NCBI GenBank assembly: GCA_917880885.1
Contig: OU862919.1
Location: forward strand, 10,992,001-11,056,000
Length of the DNA: 64,000 nucleotides
Direction of reading: 5' to 3'
Origin: Limnephilus marmoratus
Taxonomy: Eukaryota > Arthropoda > Insecta > Trichoptera > Limnephilidae
Positions 11,581-22,355 of this stretch are shown in pieces. The stretch's first letter is position 1. Every line of letters starts with the position of its first letter. A program made the position numbers and the translations under genes. The notes beneath the pieces are model-generated. The model ran no database searches, was not told the origin of the DNA, and saw only the letters and a program-made list of their open reading frames with translations.

Positions 11581-11880
11581 TTAAATTTTATTTTTCATAG
11601 TTGTTTCGCTCAGGGAGTTGATATGAGATTGAACTGACGTTCGAACCCACGACGGATCTTGCTTTATATACCCCTACCGATGGGTAACCCCACCCATACA
11701 AAAAGGCTTCGAATGATCCACAATGTTCTAGAACATTCCACAACATTCGAGAGTGTCCACAATGACCTGTTTCCGAACACTCCACAATATTCCAGAATGT
11801 TCTGGAATGTTCTAGAATGCTCTCGAATACTCTCGAATGTTCTGGACTGTTCTAGAAATTTCTGGAGGGCGAAATTTCCA
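11581..11880 (-). promoter_or_regulatory. Heat-shock-type promoter (HSF site array + TATA + initiator), orphan
   Basis: Read on the minus strand: an array of alternating nTTCn/nGAAn half-sites (11867 down to 11711), a TATA box TATATAAA (11670-11663), an arthropod initiator TCAGT (11637-11633, presumed start A at 11635) and a 37-nt leader to an ATG at 11598. The TATA-to-start distance is about 28-35 bp. The array lies roughly 75-230 bp upstream of the presumed start. The layout matches hsp70-class promoters. The ATG opens only a five-codon frame followed by an A-rich run (plus-strand T-run 11572-11582), so no heat-shock protein gene follows. It may be the promoter of an unknown mobile element or a displaced hsp promoter. 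Confidence 0.65.
11775..11867. promoter_or_regulatory. Array of consecutive heat-shock element half-sites
   Basis: Half-sites alternate TTC and GAA at exactly 5-bp steps. Those from 11790 to 11867 number 16, of which 12 are exact and four have one mismatch (11820, 11830, 11845, 11865). Three more in the same phase (11775, 11780, 11785) extend it to 19. A second in-phase cluster with mismatches runs from 11711 to 11758. The HSF consensus is nGAAnnTTCnnGAAn; three half-sites bind one trimer, so this could hold several trimers. Confidence 0.8.
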
Positions 11881-12653
11881 GCCCTTATATCTTCAAAAGC
11901 ACGCCCTTCAGGTAAAAACGGAAACCGTCTTCATGGATGGGGGATAGACGATATAACTCCCTTGACTGCACCGGGACTCGTTTCTGAGTTTTGGCTGCAC
12001 GCTCATTTTCTTTTATAATATATATATATATTGACTGAAATTTATATTATATAATATATATTGATTATACACAGTAAATAAGGCAAGCTATTTTTTATTA
12101 TAATTAACTCACAGAAAATTCCAAAGGTGTCTCCAAAACGAAGCAAAATTGAATTATTTAATTACCTACTTCATCATTAAAAATAATAGCACACATCCGC
12201 ACTAGATTTTAATACAACTTTTGATTTATAAGCATATTAATCAGTTTGGTTGAATACCTTGGCCTCAAATCCAAAATTAGGTTTTGTATTGGGCCGAAAC
12301 GGGCCGCACAACCGTTCCTCTTAAGTGGATAAGTAATCCGAGTAAGAATTTAGCTCTGCAAATAGTCGTACATTAAGTATCTACGAATATAATAACAATG
12401 TGTTATTATTATGTTTGAAGAAGTATTATTATTACGATCATTTTGATAGGCCCATTGTTTCATAAATGAAGCATTTTCGTATAACCCCCGTAATCCGATT
12501 AGAAAGGGAATATTCAGTGAAAATAATATTGTTTTTTGGTATTGATGGATTGGTTTTTTTAATAAGTATACCAGGAAATAACTGAACGGCAGCGGATTTA
12601 TTTCACTAATGGAAGGGTAGGTAGTTTTGCGGTGGGTGGATTAAATGGGGGTA
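11881..12653. other. No recognised gene; AT repeats
   Basis: Includes a TA-rich palindromic stretch at 12015-12065 and the short block shared with 10545-10575. Otherwise nothing recognised. Confidence 0.35.
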
Positions 12654-12842
12654 AAATTAGATTGGAAATTGAGATGCAACGTATATCTCCAATAAAATTG
12701 GAAATATGACTCCGATAAAATTGAATATTCATTTAGACTTTTATAAAAATTAGATTGGAAATTGAGATGCAACGTATATCTCCAATAAAATTGGAAATAT
12801 GACTCCGATAAAATTGAATATTCATTTAGACTTTTATAAAAA
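12654..12842. repeat. 93-bp tandem duplication
   Basis: Two virtually identical consecutive 93-bp units starting at about 12657 and 12750. The length is a multiple of three, so the minus-strand frame 13033-12641 reads through both. It contains a 31-residue repeat (FYKSLNEYSILSESY...), but I recognise no protein there. The sequence just right of it (12843-13000) is related to 18508-18650. Confidence 0.85.
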
Positions 12843-13461
12843 GTCAACACTTGTCCATATAAATAAAATTTGGTATGTTTATCTGAGACACTATCCAGGT
12901 TACAAACAAATTCGTTAGAACTTTGTAAGCATTTTAAAAGATAGCAGCCAAAAATATGGGAAAAAGGCCCGCCATACTTGGCGCACCATCGGTAAATTTT
13001 TTTTTTCTTATTTAGTTCTTGTGAAGAAAGCATAAATTTATGTTAAAGAACGAGCAACGCCCGAGTGAGATTCAATAACTATATACAACGCTACTGACTG
13101 CTCGGTTGTGACATTTGAAAAAATGTAATTTTCACTTAGGTACTTAATTTTTTTTAGCCTGCGGCGCGTTATTCCATTTTTTTATAAGAATTCCGTATTT
13201 ATGGATAAGGTTGGGAGTTTAAGCGCTATACGATGCTAGCGGATAGACACGACACAAAGCACGATGACAAGGGCGATCAGACGGGCAGTCACAACTGCAC
13301 TGACTGAGCAGGCTCGCATGCTTACGAGTGGCGTCAACGGCGCATGGCCCCTTAATTTTTTTACATATTCATACGACCCGCCACCAAAACTAATTGCTGA
13401 CCGCTGGTGTAATCCACGGATATGCCGTATTGAGGTAAATGAACGTTAAAAAACTTAAATG

Positions 13462-13629
13462 GGAATTTTAACACCATACACTAACAATGGTAAACAATCC
13501 ATTGGTTACGAGGAGGGCAACTTATATAATTGCCTCCCAAACGACATTAAAAACGAAAAGAATCTTGGTAAATTTAAAAAATATATAATAATATTTATTC
13601 TTGATAAACAAAATAATGAAATAGAATAG
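13462..13629 (+). pseudogene. LINE reverse transcriptase C-terminal scrap
   Basis: The short plus-strand frame reads YTNNGKQSIGYEEGNLYN, LPNDIKNEKNLGKFKKYI. This matches the general C-terminal pattern of CR1/L2-like LINE proteins (SI.Y.G..LYN.LP..IK....FK..L). Everything upstream is lost. Confidence 0.6.
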
Positions 13630-13654
13630 CGCTATATAGAAATATTTAGTTTAT

Positions 13655-14342
13655 CTTAAGAGGGCATTACCAGAGAAAACCAGAAATATGTCATTTTCAA
13701 ATCAGACTCTTTTCCACAAAAAAATATAAATGGATTTCGAAAGATTGTTCTTTTATCTAGCATTCCCATGTAATAAATTTTGGGAATTTTTTTTAATTTT
13801 TAGTATAATAAGGTTATTCCATAAGTCGTTGACAGATTTGTTAAATTTTCAAAAAAGATTTTGTATTATACCACACCTATTTCAAATAATATAATCATGC
13901 AGTAAAATAAATCAATACATTATCTAGCAAACGCATGTTTTAGAATTTTAATTTTAGTTTCAATAAAATCATTAAAAAATATGTACGTACATGTGTTTCT
14001 TGACGAAAATTGGTCCATTTGTGTATTTATTTGCGCACTTACAAACTAATGTATTTCAGATTTTTTTAACATTTTTATTAAATTTAGACATTATTAAAAA
14101 ATGATAAAAACTTATAATCAAAAAATAACTACAAAAAGTACATTATTTTAATAGTTTTATCATCACGCCTTTTTGGATGAAGGTATAAATTAAAGCTAAT
14201 TTTAATTGAAATAAATTCGATATTGAGTTATAATTTTAAAAAGCTGGTACGGAGAATAATTAATCTTTCTCGTTGTAACCGCCCTGCACGATCGTAAGAA
14301 CAACTTTCGACGAAATGTGGATTTTCGTCCGCTGGCTGGTTA
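13655..14342. repeat. 680-bp dispersed repeat, copy 1
   Basis: A direct copy at about 42200-42872 shares long blocks such as 'gagaaaaccagaaatatgtc', 'ttcttgacgaaaattggtcc' and 'ccgccctgcacgatcgtaag'. Identity is high in the right half. No coding capacity or terminal repeats recognised. Confidence 0.8.
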
Positions 14343-14878
14343 AACGCTCTTAATCTGTATAATTATTTCTAGTTAAATGTAATTTTCTTTTAACTGGAAT
14401 TAAAAAAAAATGTTAAAATACACTAATATTATTGTTGTTATCCACATTGTAAGATTTTACAGCTTTCCCTAAAATGTAAACAAAAAGTTCAATCAGCTAC
14501 CCGCGGGCTTAGTGGAAAGCGGAACGCGTAAATTTTTCCGCTTACCCAAAAGCGATAAAATTTAATAGTGGTAATTAAAAGCTCACCTCGTTTTACGAAA
14601 CACAGACGCGTTATTTGTACGTACAGTACTAAAAACTACATAGTGTTTGTTTTATATTAAATACTCATGAGAATTGCTTTATCTAATGAAGATCATTATA
14701 TTCATCTTTTTATTCTAGAAACTATGTATAAAATTAATTACTTCTCAGCATGGGATTGGCAAATAAAAGCCAGCCTATGAGAATTATTTTAATGTAAGTT
14801 TGATATATTTACACTACACATTTTTCACTTCAAATTTTTCATTCTCGATCGCGAGTTGAGAATCAATTTAATTTAGGT
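14343..14878. other. No recognised feature
   Basis: AT-rich sequence without homology, open frames or repeat partners that I can see. Confidence 0.35.
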
Positions 14879-15010
14879 ACTAGCTGGTTCCCGGCATGCA
14901 TTGCAATTATATATTCAAACAAATAAATTGTTTCTCCCTGCATGTCCTTTCCCGTGCGTCCCCGATCCACTCCCGCGTCGCAAACCCCCCTCCCGCATTC
15001 CATATATTCA
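14879..15010 (+). repeat. Dispersed repeat starting CTAGCTGGTTCCCGGCATGC
   Basis: It shares the start and the 'tgcatgtcctttcccgtgcg' block with the inverted copy at about 23010-22896. The start resembles that of the repeat at 2406. Class unknown. Confidence 0.65.
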
Positions 15011-15534
15011 GTCCTAGTACATTCAGTTTTCAAACAGCTCGCGTGCCACCTATTATAATTTTTTTGTTCAAATTTTCATTTTACGTATTCTATAAGAATA
15101 ATCAATCAAATTTGGTACCTAACGTATGTACCCATTTGAAATATCTATAATTTAAAAATCCATAGACAATTCTTTTAATACAAAAAAACAGCTCCTGCTA
15201 AATTCAATTTCAATTTCAAACGTGCGAAGTTAAAATAGTCGTTAAGTTTTCCGAAATTATTTAATTTTGCGTGCAATTTTCTTAATTTTTCTTTCCAAAG
15301 AACCTTCTACAAAGTATTGGAAAACTTAAAAAAAAATTATGAATGAAATAGATACAGTTGTTCTGAAGTTATGGCGTGGCAAAGGGAAACAGGGACTCAT
15401 TTTTATATATACATATAGAATAAGGTATTGAAGCAAACCTCATTGTAATATTTATATAATATAAGATAACCTTTCTCAAAGATATTACAGGTTACAAATA
15501 CGTTTACAATCTTCCTAAGAAATCACCTATCGTA
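15011..15534. other. No recognised gene
   Basis: Contains, at about 15288-15330, an inverted match to the 'accttctacaaagtattgg' block present twice around 22365-22490. Otherwise nothing recognised. Confidence 0.35.
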
Positions 15535-15700
15535 TTCCATTTTTCTATCAAGGGAATTTCATGAAACTACTTCAACTCGGCTTCTGAATAGAGATTATCT
15601 TAAAAAAATAACCAATATTTTTTTAAGAGTTAAAAAACTTAAAGTGTTCCACTGTAGAAATTCCGAATGCGGAATTTTAAGAGGAAACCCGGTTCCGAGA
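15535..15700. repeat. Dispersed repeat R3, partial copy
   Basis: The 'tatttttttaagag' block with the preceding 'gggaatttcat' matches the right ends of the copies at 16048-16830 and 17864-18240. A 98-residue plus-strand frame across 15644-15940 shows no recognisable domain. Confidence 0.5.
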
Positions 15701-16047
15701 AGTATTTTTCAAAATGTTGCTATTCCTGTCGCTCTTACTCCCCTGAATACTAAGAGAAAGGGACAACTGCAGCTTAGGCTGATAAAATACATAAACAAAG
15801 TAATTCAAATCGTGATTTTTTATTCCCCATTTTTCGCCTCCAAAACTGGACCAATTTTGAAGACATTTTTTACTAACTGTATTAGAAGAAAATGGTCTAT
15901 TTTTGTACGATCGTGCTTTTTTAAAAAATACATTGTCTAGTTTGTATACTAAAAAGTCTGTTGGTGGCGTTCAAATCAGGCAGATTTAACGATTTATGGA
16001 AAGTCGTAACTCCTTTAAGGGCCCGCAACCGAGCTCAAAAAGTAGAA

Positions 16048-16830
16048 GATGGAGAGATATGAAATTACGAATGTTAAAGGAGAGCGCTAACATTTAAAGC
16101 GTCAAAATCGATGCGAAAATTGCGAAAATGCTTAATAAAACACGACTCGTTTAAAATAGAGCAAAAATCTCGTGGAGAGCTTCTTAAGCCTCGATGACAC
16201 ACGGCGAGTTACAAGCTACTATTTACAAAGTTTTAAAAGCGGGTAAATCGGTGAGTGAGATTGTCATGATGACACACAAAACTGTCCACTCGCTCAGAAG
16301 CGTAGGAAACTGAGGCCGCTACTAGCGCCAGTAACAAGAATAACGACGCCTGCGTGCACTAATTCTTCAAATATTTGACAGTCGAAATCAGCTGTTTATC
16401 GGAAGCCATGTTGGAAACATAAATAAAGCAATCACGAGCAAGCGGAGCAAGCGTGTAGGCGAGTAAAGTTGACGACCTTTCAACTTTTTTTCGTAGATTG
16501 TCAACAATCTTCTAGTCGCTGCTAGTTACACGATGACACTGGGTGAGTTTACTAAAAGATAGTGGATTTCCCAGATAGTAGCTTGTAAACTAGCCGTGTG
16601 TCATCGAGGCTTTAAGTATCATTTAAAGAAATATTGTGAATTTTGTCACAAATATAATTTATAAGATAATAGAAACACACTTGTTTTTAATTTTTGGAGT
16701 ATGCTTTGTGATTTTTTTCGTTTTTTTGCGTTTCGGCGTGGGCAGCATCTGGGCATCATCTTCAAAAACAACATATATTTTTTTAAGAGCTTAAAAACTT
16801 CAAATGTTTAAGAGGAATATAAACGCTAGA
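16048..16830. repeat. Dispersed repeat R3, copy interrupted by a MITE
   Basis: The blocks 'agatggagagatatgaaatt', 'gatgcgaaaattgcgaaaat' and 'aaaacacgactcgtttaaaa' are shared with 17864-18240 and 46375-46715. The middle is split by the MITE at 16187-16611. Those other copies give the empty site. Confidence 0.8.
16187..16611. mobile_element. MITE, PIF/Harbinger-like, 425 bp
   Basis: The terminal inverted repeats start AGCCTCGATGACACACGG and continue with near-perfect pairing through about 35 bp (AGTTACAAGCTACTAT / AGTTTACAAGCTACTAT). They are flanked by TTA on both sides (16184-16186 and 16612-16614). The uninterrupted repeat copies at 17990-18030 and 46505-46540 show a contiguous site. A 3-bp TTA/TAA duplication is characteristic of PIF/Harbinger elements. 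No transposase is encoded. Confidence 0.85.
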
Positions 16831-17863
16831 AATATTTCGAATCTCATGCCTGCAAAATTTTAAAATCGAGCGTCTTTTTGCACGAGGCTAGTAAGCGAAA
16901 AAGTGCTTTTTATTTATTTTGTGCATAATTTTATAAGAACGAAAAAAAGTAAGAACATAGATAAAGTCAAAAATAGTCTTAGCCGTAAAGGGGTATTTTT
17001 TAAAAATTGTTACTTACATTACTTCATAGTTAAGTCATGAGAAAACTTTTTTTTGGTGGTTTACGCTTATATTTTTTGTTACGTAAATAATAATTTTATT
17101 GTAATTCCAATACATAGATAAAGTAGTTAAAGCTTCAATTTATCCGTAGCATATTTTTTTATGTTCATACTGTAAGCCGATTCGTCGTAAAGATTAATCA
17201 AAATAGTATCTAAATAGGATTTCACGTATATATTCATCTTAAGGGAGATATGTAAGAAATGCGGGAAGCGGCGCCTTAAGTAGTAACTTATCAACAAAAT
17301 AAAACGTACCGACATGGTAATGGTCGGTTCTTATATAATGATAAAAAATATATTTGCAGTAGTGTCAAAATCCAGAGAGGAAATTGGGGAACACATTTGT
17401 ATGGGCAATACGCCGCCAAGTTTCCTCTTACGCATATTTCAGTATTCCTCTCCCTTGTTTATTTAATACTAACAATGGTGAAATTATAAGTTTTTGACTC
17501 TGGCCTCTTTGCAGAATTGTGTATAGTAATAAGTAAGGCTGTAACGAGCCAACATTGTGATACGATCAGTCGTTGTCGCTGAAACAAGACCTGATAAGTT
17601 AGCAAAGCCTCATCAAATATTGGTATCCCACGTAAAAGATCAATCAAGATCACTTTCGGGACGTCAACAGCCTTCACATGAAAAATATAAAACATAAATA
17701 AAGATCAAATAGATACTTTAGGCTTAAAAATTTTTATTTTTTTTTGTATCAAAATAAAGATTTTTTTAATTATTATTAGAATGTCCTCTTTATAATAACT
17801 TTTGAAGGTTAACATCAATGTACAATTCTGTATGTAAAGGATAAAACACTTAAGGCTCGACTA
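16831..17863. other. No recognised feature
   Basis: AT-rich, with short random frames only. No repeat partner seen. Confidence 0.35.
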
Positions 17864-18240
17864 AGAAGATGGAGAGATACGAAATTACGAATGTTAGAGG
17901 AGAGCGCTTACAGTTACAGTGACAAAATCGATGCGAAAATTGCGAAAATGTTTAATAAAACACGACTCGTTTAAAATAGAGCAAAAATCTCGAGGGCATT
18001 ATCTTAAACAGCATTTAATGAGACATTGTAAATTTTTTCATACATATAACTTGTAAAATAACTGAAACAAACGTGTTAATAATAATTTTTGGAGCGTACT
18101 TTCAGATTTTTTTCTATCCAGGGAATTTTATATAATTCGCGTTTCGGCGCGGGCAAAGTCTAGATATTATCTTCAAGAATAACATATATTTTTTTAAGAG
18201 CTTTAAAACTTACCGTGTTTAAGAGAAATATGTAGTAAAT
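17864..18240. repeat. Dispersed repeat R3, uninterrupted copy
   Basis: Matches 16048-16830 without the MITE, and 46375-46715. No terminal inverted repeats or coding domain recognised. Confidence 0.8.
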
Positions 18241-18324
18241 CGGTACAAATCCGGTTTGCGGGCCTTTCATAGCAATTGCTATGGACTTACGTGGTTTGTC
18301 CTTCAAGGTACAGAATTCATATCA

Positions 18325-18478
18325 TTTAAGAAGATGATAATATTAATAAATCTCAACAAATATATTAAAAGGAACAAGTCACAGAAAAAATAAAAAGGTA
18401 ACGGTCACAACTGAGACTCGAACCAAGGATCTCTCGTTAAGCGCTTTAACCAACTCAAACATTGAGACGTCTTATTTT
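18325..18478 (-). mobile_element. tRNA-derived SINE (family 2), left member of an inverted pair
   Basis: On the minus strand: a tRNA-like head with A-box-like TTGAGTTGGTTAAAGCGC and B-box-like GGTTCGAGTCTCAGTTGTG, then an AT-rich body with 'ctgtgacttgttcc'. It is homologous, in opposite orientation, to 18712-18860. It cannot fold as a true tRNA because the 5' acceptor strand does not pair. Confidence 0.7.
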
Positions 18479-18711
18479 TAGGTCCTTTTGGTCAATCTTG
18501 TGTTTAAATTTGTTTCCCCATATAGATAAAATGGGATATGTTTATATTGTTTATCCGATACACCATCTAGGTTACAAACCAGTTCGTTGCACATTGTTAT
18601 CATTTATAAAGGTAGCTGGTACAAATATGGGGAAATGTATATATATTAGTCGAAGATAATTTGTTCTAAATTAATTCTAAATTTGAAATATGAGATTAGA
18701 AAAAATGATTT

Positions 18712-18860
18712 AAGAAATGGCCGAGTTGGATAAGGCGCTTGTGCCGGTAGGACGAGAGATCCTGGATTCGAGTCCCAGTTGCGACCGATTACTTTTTATT
18801 TTTCTGTTTCTTGTAATTTTTCATATTTTATTAGTAACTATTATCTTCTTCTTCACGTAT
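18712..18860 (+). mobile_element. tRNA-derived SINE (family 2), right member of an inverted pair
   Basis: The head has the A-box-like TGGCCGAGTTGGATAAGGCG and B-box-like GGATTCGAGTCCC, ending AGTTGCGACC, then an AT-rich body. The 5' flank does not pair with GTTGCGACC, so it is not a functional tRNA gene. The heads of the two members face each other across about 235 bp. Confidence 0.7.
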
Positions 18861-21101
18861 ATTTTATTAATTTATTTAAAGAGTTTATTTCCATCCCATT
18901 CAGGATTGAAAGGCCGATGTGAAAAGCACGTGAACAGTGACGGTATTCTCTAAGGTGCATTTGTGCAGTGAACTCCCATAAAAAGGATAAGAAAATAAGA
19001 CAAACTCGTGCTACAATTTTACCGCACCTTCAACAGCGCGCTATTCAATTCCCGTGCTACAAATTCCACATGTTCGGCATATCTGTGGTTATGTTTATTT
19101 TGACGTATTGTTTGGACAGTTAGTTTGAAATTTGCACGAGCATCTATTGGTCATTCGATACAATGGGGATGAACAACTGATTTTGTTTGTCGTATATTAT
19201 AAGTCTACTTCTCACTATTTTATTATTAATTTTACGAAAATATTCATTAATAATAATAACCTTAGATACTCAAATTACTCAAATTCGCTTTCAGAAGACA
19301 TGACAAAGCTATGAATTACAACTGCTGAGAAGTGAATCACACAAACATAACCTAAAAAATAAATCAGAAAAAGATATTGGCTCCAGATTTTTCGATTGAG
19401 TTTCGCAAAATATTGTCTTCATTTAATTAAATATTATAATTTGAGATTTTACTCATGAAGTTAAAAATAAATAAAAAATAAATGTTAAATCAATTGTACT
19501 CTATACCCAGACACCATTTGTCACGTGGTCACGGCGATGCGTGCGTAGAACCAATGTGCACGTCGATCTAGAAACGTAGTATTGCGTGTATTGCATGCGT
19601 CGACCCAGTGTGTTTTCCTTTAAGAATCTGTTAGCTGCCCGGGATTTGTACGGAATAGTACCAGTTTTAGATGAATCAAAAGGTTTTTTATGTGATTCGC
19701 ATGTGCTAAGTTGTTATAATTAAAATAAAATAAAATACTTTTTTATACAAAAAAATATCATGCATGCAATTCATCCGTGGTAGAAGTGAAAAAAAAAACA
19801 AAAAACTAAACTTCGAAAGAATGGAGAGAATCGGGAGTAGGATAATTATTAAAGGGTTTATTTATTATAATATTATTACTAAGTTTCAATATTGATACAT
19901 TTTATTCTACGAAGCACTGCACAAAGAGACACCGACAAGGTTAAATCCTATAGATGTAAATGTTTGTCTCTTTTTAGTGTCGCTCGTTTTCGTTTCATCG
20001 AGTTTCAAAAAAAAGAAGTTTCACTTCAAAAATCGAAAAAGTAGTTGTTTCCTGTATTTGTTGAATGTTTCGTATAACTATGTTTTGTAATCTACGAAAT
20101 CATAATTGCGACAGCCGCCCGACCAAATATCACATGTGAAACAGCATATAATCGAGATATTGCTGGTAAAAAAAATATTCGAGCGCAATTTACACGCGGT
20201 AGAAGCGAAACTTTGCCAAAACAATTTCAACCAATGCATGAAAAGGGAGGTCATAAACAAAGCGACCAATGAGCACAGACCAGCGTAATTTCCGTTTCAT
20301 ATTTCAACCAATAGGAGCCTTTAAAAGTGACATCATAATCAAAACGGTCAATGGGCGCAGTTGGTGTGTCGCAGGTGCACTAATCGTCATTTCTCTTTCA
20401 TCCGAAATCCAAATCATAGCGGGGCTATAGAAGTTTCACCAAAAAAATCTTTCTAGAATTGGTTGAATTCACAGGCTGCTCATACATTATTTTGGATGAA
20501 GTTATCTCCACTGACCTGTATATAATGTGCGGGTCACCATTAAAAAATGTAAAATTCGCGCTGACAGCACTGATCCCACTTCTTTTTGTTTGTGAATAAT
20601 GCGAACTGGTCGTTTATTGTTCGCTATCTCAACTTTAAAAGACCCTTTCTGCCATTCGTTGATTTATAGCCCCTGGAACAAAGGCTCCATAAAGTGACAC
20701 CGTTTTTCAGGCCCAGATATTAGGGGCTGATAATTTTTGATTTAGGGAGAAAACTGCGTAAACGACCTTTTAGTCTATTTAATAGAAAGTAGATGTCTGT
20801 GATAAAAATAATCGACTTCATTGTAAATGCCTGGAGTTCAGTAACTGCATGAAATGCGCTATTTATGTGTCCAACCTGCAGTGGCGGTCCTTCCCTCAGG
20901 ACAATTGGTCAAAAACCTCCCAAAATTATAAGATGACACTAAAACATTATATTATTATGAAATATTAAGAAAATCAAAACAACTGGTATTATTCTACATT
21001 AATTTAAAAGAAAAATCAGATGCATTTCTACAGATGAATCCCTGTTTCCATTGGTCACGCTATAAATTCAGAACCACTTTATTTCATTCATCTTTTTTTA
21101 A
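18861..21101. other. No recognised gene; one SINE-body fragment
   Basis: At 19360-19490 lies a plus-strand copy of the family 3 SINE body ('agatttttcgattgagt', 'attgtcttcatttaatta', 'gagattttactcatgaag') seen again at 62.6-63.2 kb. Otherwise no homology; short frames at 20078-20288 overlap on both strands and look random. Confidence 0.4.
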
Positions 21102-22355
21102 AAGCTTTCTAATACTAATATCATTCTAAAAAGAATCGAACCAAAAGTAGAGAACATCCTTTCCGGAGATCAGTATGGCTTTAGAAGAGGTGTAGGAACC
21201 AGAGAAGCAATATTGTCGCTACGAATACTACTTGAAAAAAGAATAAAAAGAAACCAAAACACATTCATCGCATTCATAGACCTGGAAAAGGCTTTCGATA
21301 AAGTAGAATGGAAAAGACTCTTCGAGATTCTGAAGAGAATTGATATCAAATATAGAGATAGACGAATAATCCAGGCGCTATACAAGAATGAGGCCGCTAT
21401 AATTAGATGTGACAATGATACAAAAGAAGCCAGTATAAGACAAGGGGTGAGACAGGGATGCTCTCTGTCACCTGTTCTTTTTAACGCTTATATACAAAGT
21501 GCGATTGACGACTTGAGAGAGAGAATGAGTCACAGAAAAGGTGTAAAGATACACGGGCAAAAGGTGGATATGATAAGGTTTGCTGACGATATTGCATTGG
21601 TTGCTGAAAGCGAAGAAGAACTGCAAGAGGCCTTAACAACCATGCAAAGCATTCTCCAAAATAACTATAACATGAAGATAAATAAAGACAAAACAAAGCT
21701 GCTGACTGTAGGCCGAACGCAACATCAGATGCGAATAGAGATGTCAGGAGTTCCACTAAAGAACGCCAAGGAGTTTGTCTATCTCGGGAGCAAAATAACA
21801 TGGGACGGTCGGTCTAAGAGCGATGTCGACAGCCGTATACACCAGGCTAGGCTTGCTTTCAATAAAAGGTCGAAAATAATTGAATCAAATAATATAGACC
21901 TAAAGCTGAGAATACTCCTCATCAAGACCTATGTATGGAGTATCTTGATGTACGGCTGCGAAACATGGTGCCTATCCAAAAGAGATAAACGGAGACTAGA
22001 GGCTTTTGAGATGTGGTCCTATAGAAAACTATTAGGAATTTCCTGGAGAGACCACATTACAAATGAGGAGGTTCTCCAAAGAATCGAAGGAGGAAGGCAC
22101 CTGCTCAGGACCTTGTCCGAAAGGCGTGCAAGATGGATCGGCCATGTAATACGACAAGAAGGCCTCTTGCATTCCATAATGGAGGGTATGACCGAGGGGA
22201 CAAACTCTAGGGGACGCCCACGCCGAGAGTACCTGGAGGACCTGCTGGTGGACGTGCGCTGCTTATCATATGCAGACCTCAAAAGAGCCGCACAAGACAG
22301 GGAAGAATGGAAGAGGAAACTAAAGAAAATTGCTGCAAACCAATCCCAGGATTGA
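21102..22355 (+). CDS. RTE-like LINE reverse transcriptase, 5'-truncated but open
   Basis: Open from 21102 (a stop precedes it) to the TGA at 22353-22355; about 417 residues with no native start. Motifs in order: SGDQYGFRRGVGTREAI, FIDLEKAFDKVEW (first catalytic Asp), GVRQGCSLSPVLFNAYIQ, MIRFADDIALVAES (catalytic FADD), VYLGSKITWDGRS, then the RTE-type C-terminus with WSILMYGCETWCLSKRDKR, LLGISWRDHITNEEVL, ARWIGHVIRQEGLL, GRPRREYLEDLLVDV. The endonuclease is missing, so it is a 5'-truncated insertion, not autonomous. The 3' end is a short GA repeat, the kind of tail RTE elements carry. A sister copy, about 90% identical, lies inverted at 60948-62027. Confidence 0.9.
   Translation, partial: KLSNTNIILKRIEPKVENILSGDQYGFRRGVGTREAILSLRILLEKRIKRNQNTFIAFIDLEKAFDKVEWKRLFEILKRIDIKYRDRRIIQALYKNEAAIIRCDNDTKEASIRQGVRQGCSLSPVLFNAYIQSAIDDLRERMSHRKGVKIHGQKVDMIRFADDIALVAESEEELQEALTTMQSILQNNYNMKINKDKTKLLTVGRTQHQMRIEMSGVPLKNAKEFVYLGSKITWDGRSKSDVDSRIHQARLAFNKRSKIIESNNIDLKLRILLIKTYVWSILMYGCETWCLSKRDKRRLEAFEMWSYRKLLGISWRDHITNEEVLQRIEGGRHLLRTLSERRARWIGHVIRQEGLLHSIMEGMTEGTNSRGRPRREYLEDLLVDVRCLSYADLKRAAQDREEWKRKLKKIAANQSQD

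Noticed and set aside
12641..13033. 130-residue minus-strand ORF
   Set aside because: Half of it is the 93-bp tandem duplication; no recognised family.
15644..15940. 98-residue ORF as a possible host gene
   Set aside because: No recognisable domain, no splice context, located beside a dispersed repeat; probably chance in AT-rich DNA.
18712..18787. Possible tRNA gene (A- and B-box like sequence)
   Set aside because: The 5' acceptor strand does not pair with the 3' GTTGCGACC end, and the segment continues into a body shared with an inverted copy; it is a SINE head.
20078..20288. Overlapping 60-residue ORFs on both strands
   Set aside because: Equal openness on both strands, no motif, no conservation visible.
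21170..22282. Minus-strand ORFs opposite the RTE-like reverse transcriptase
   Set aside because: Shadow frames of the plus-strand coding sequence.
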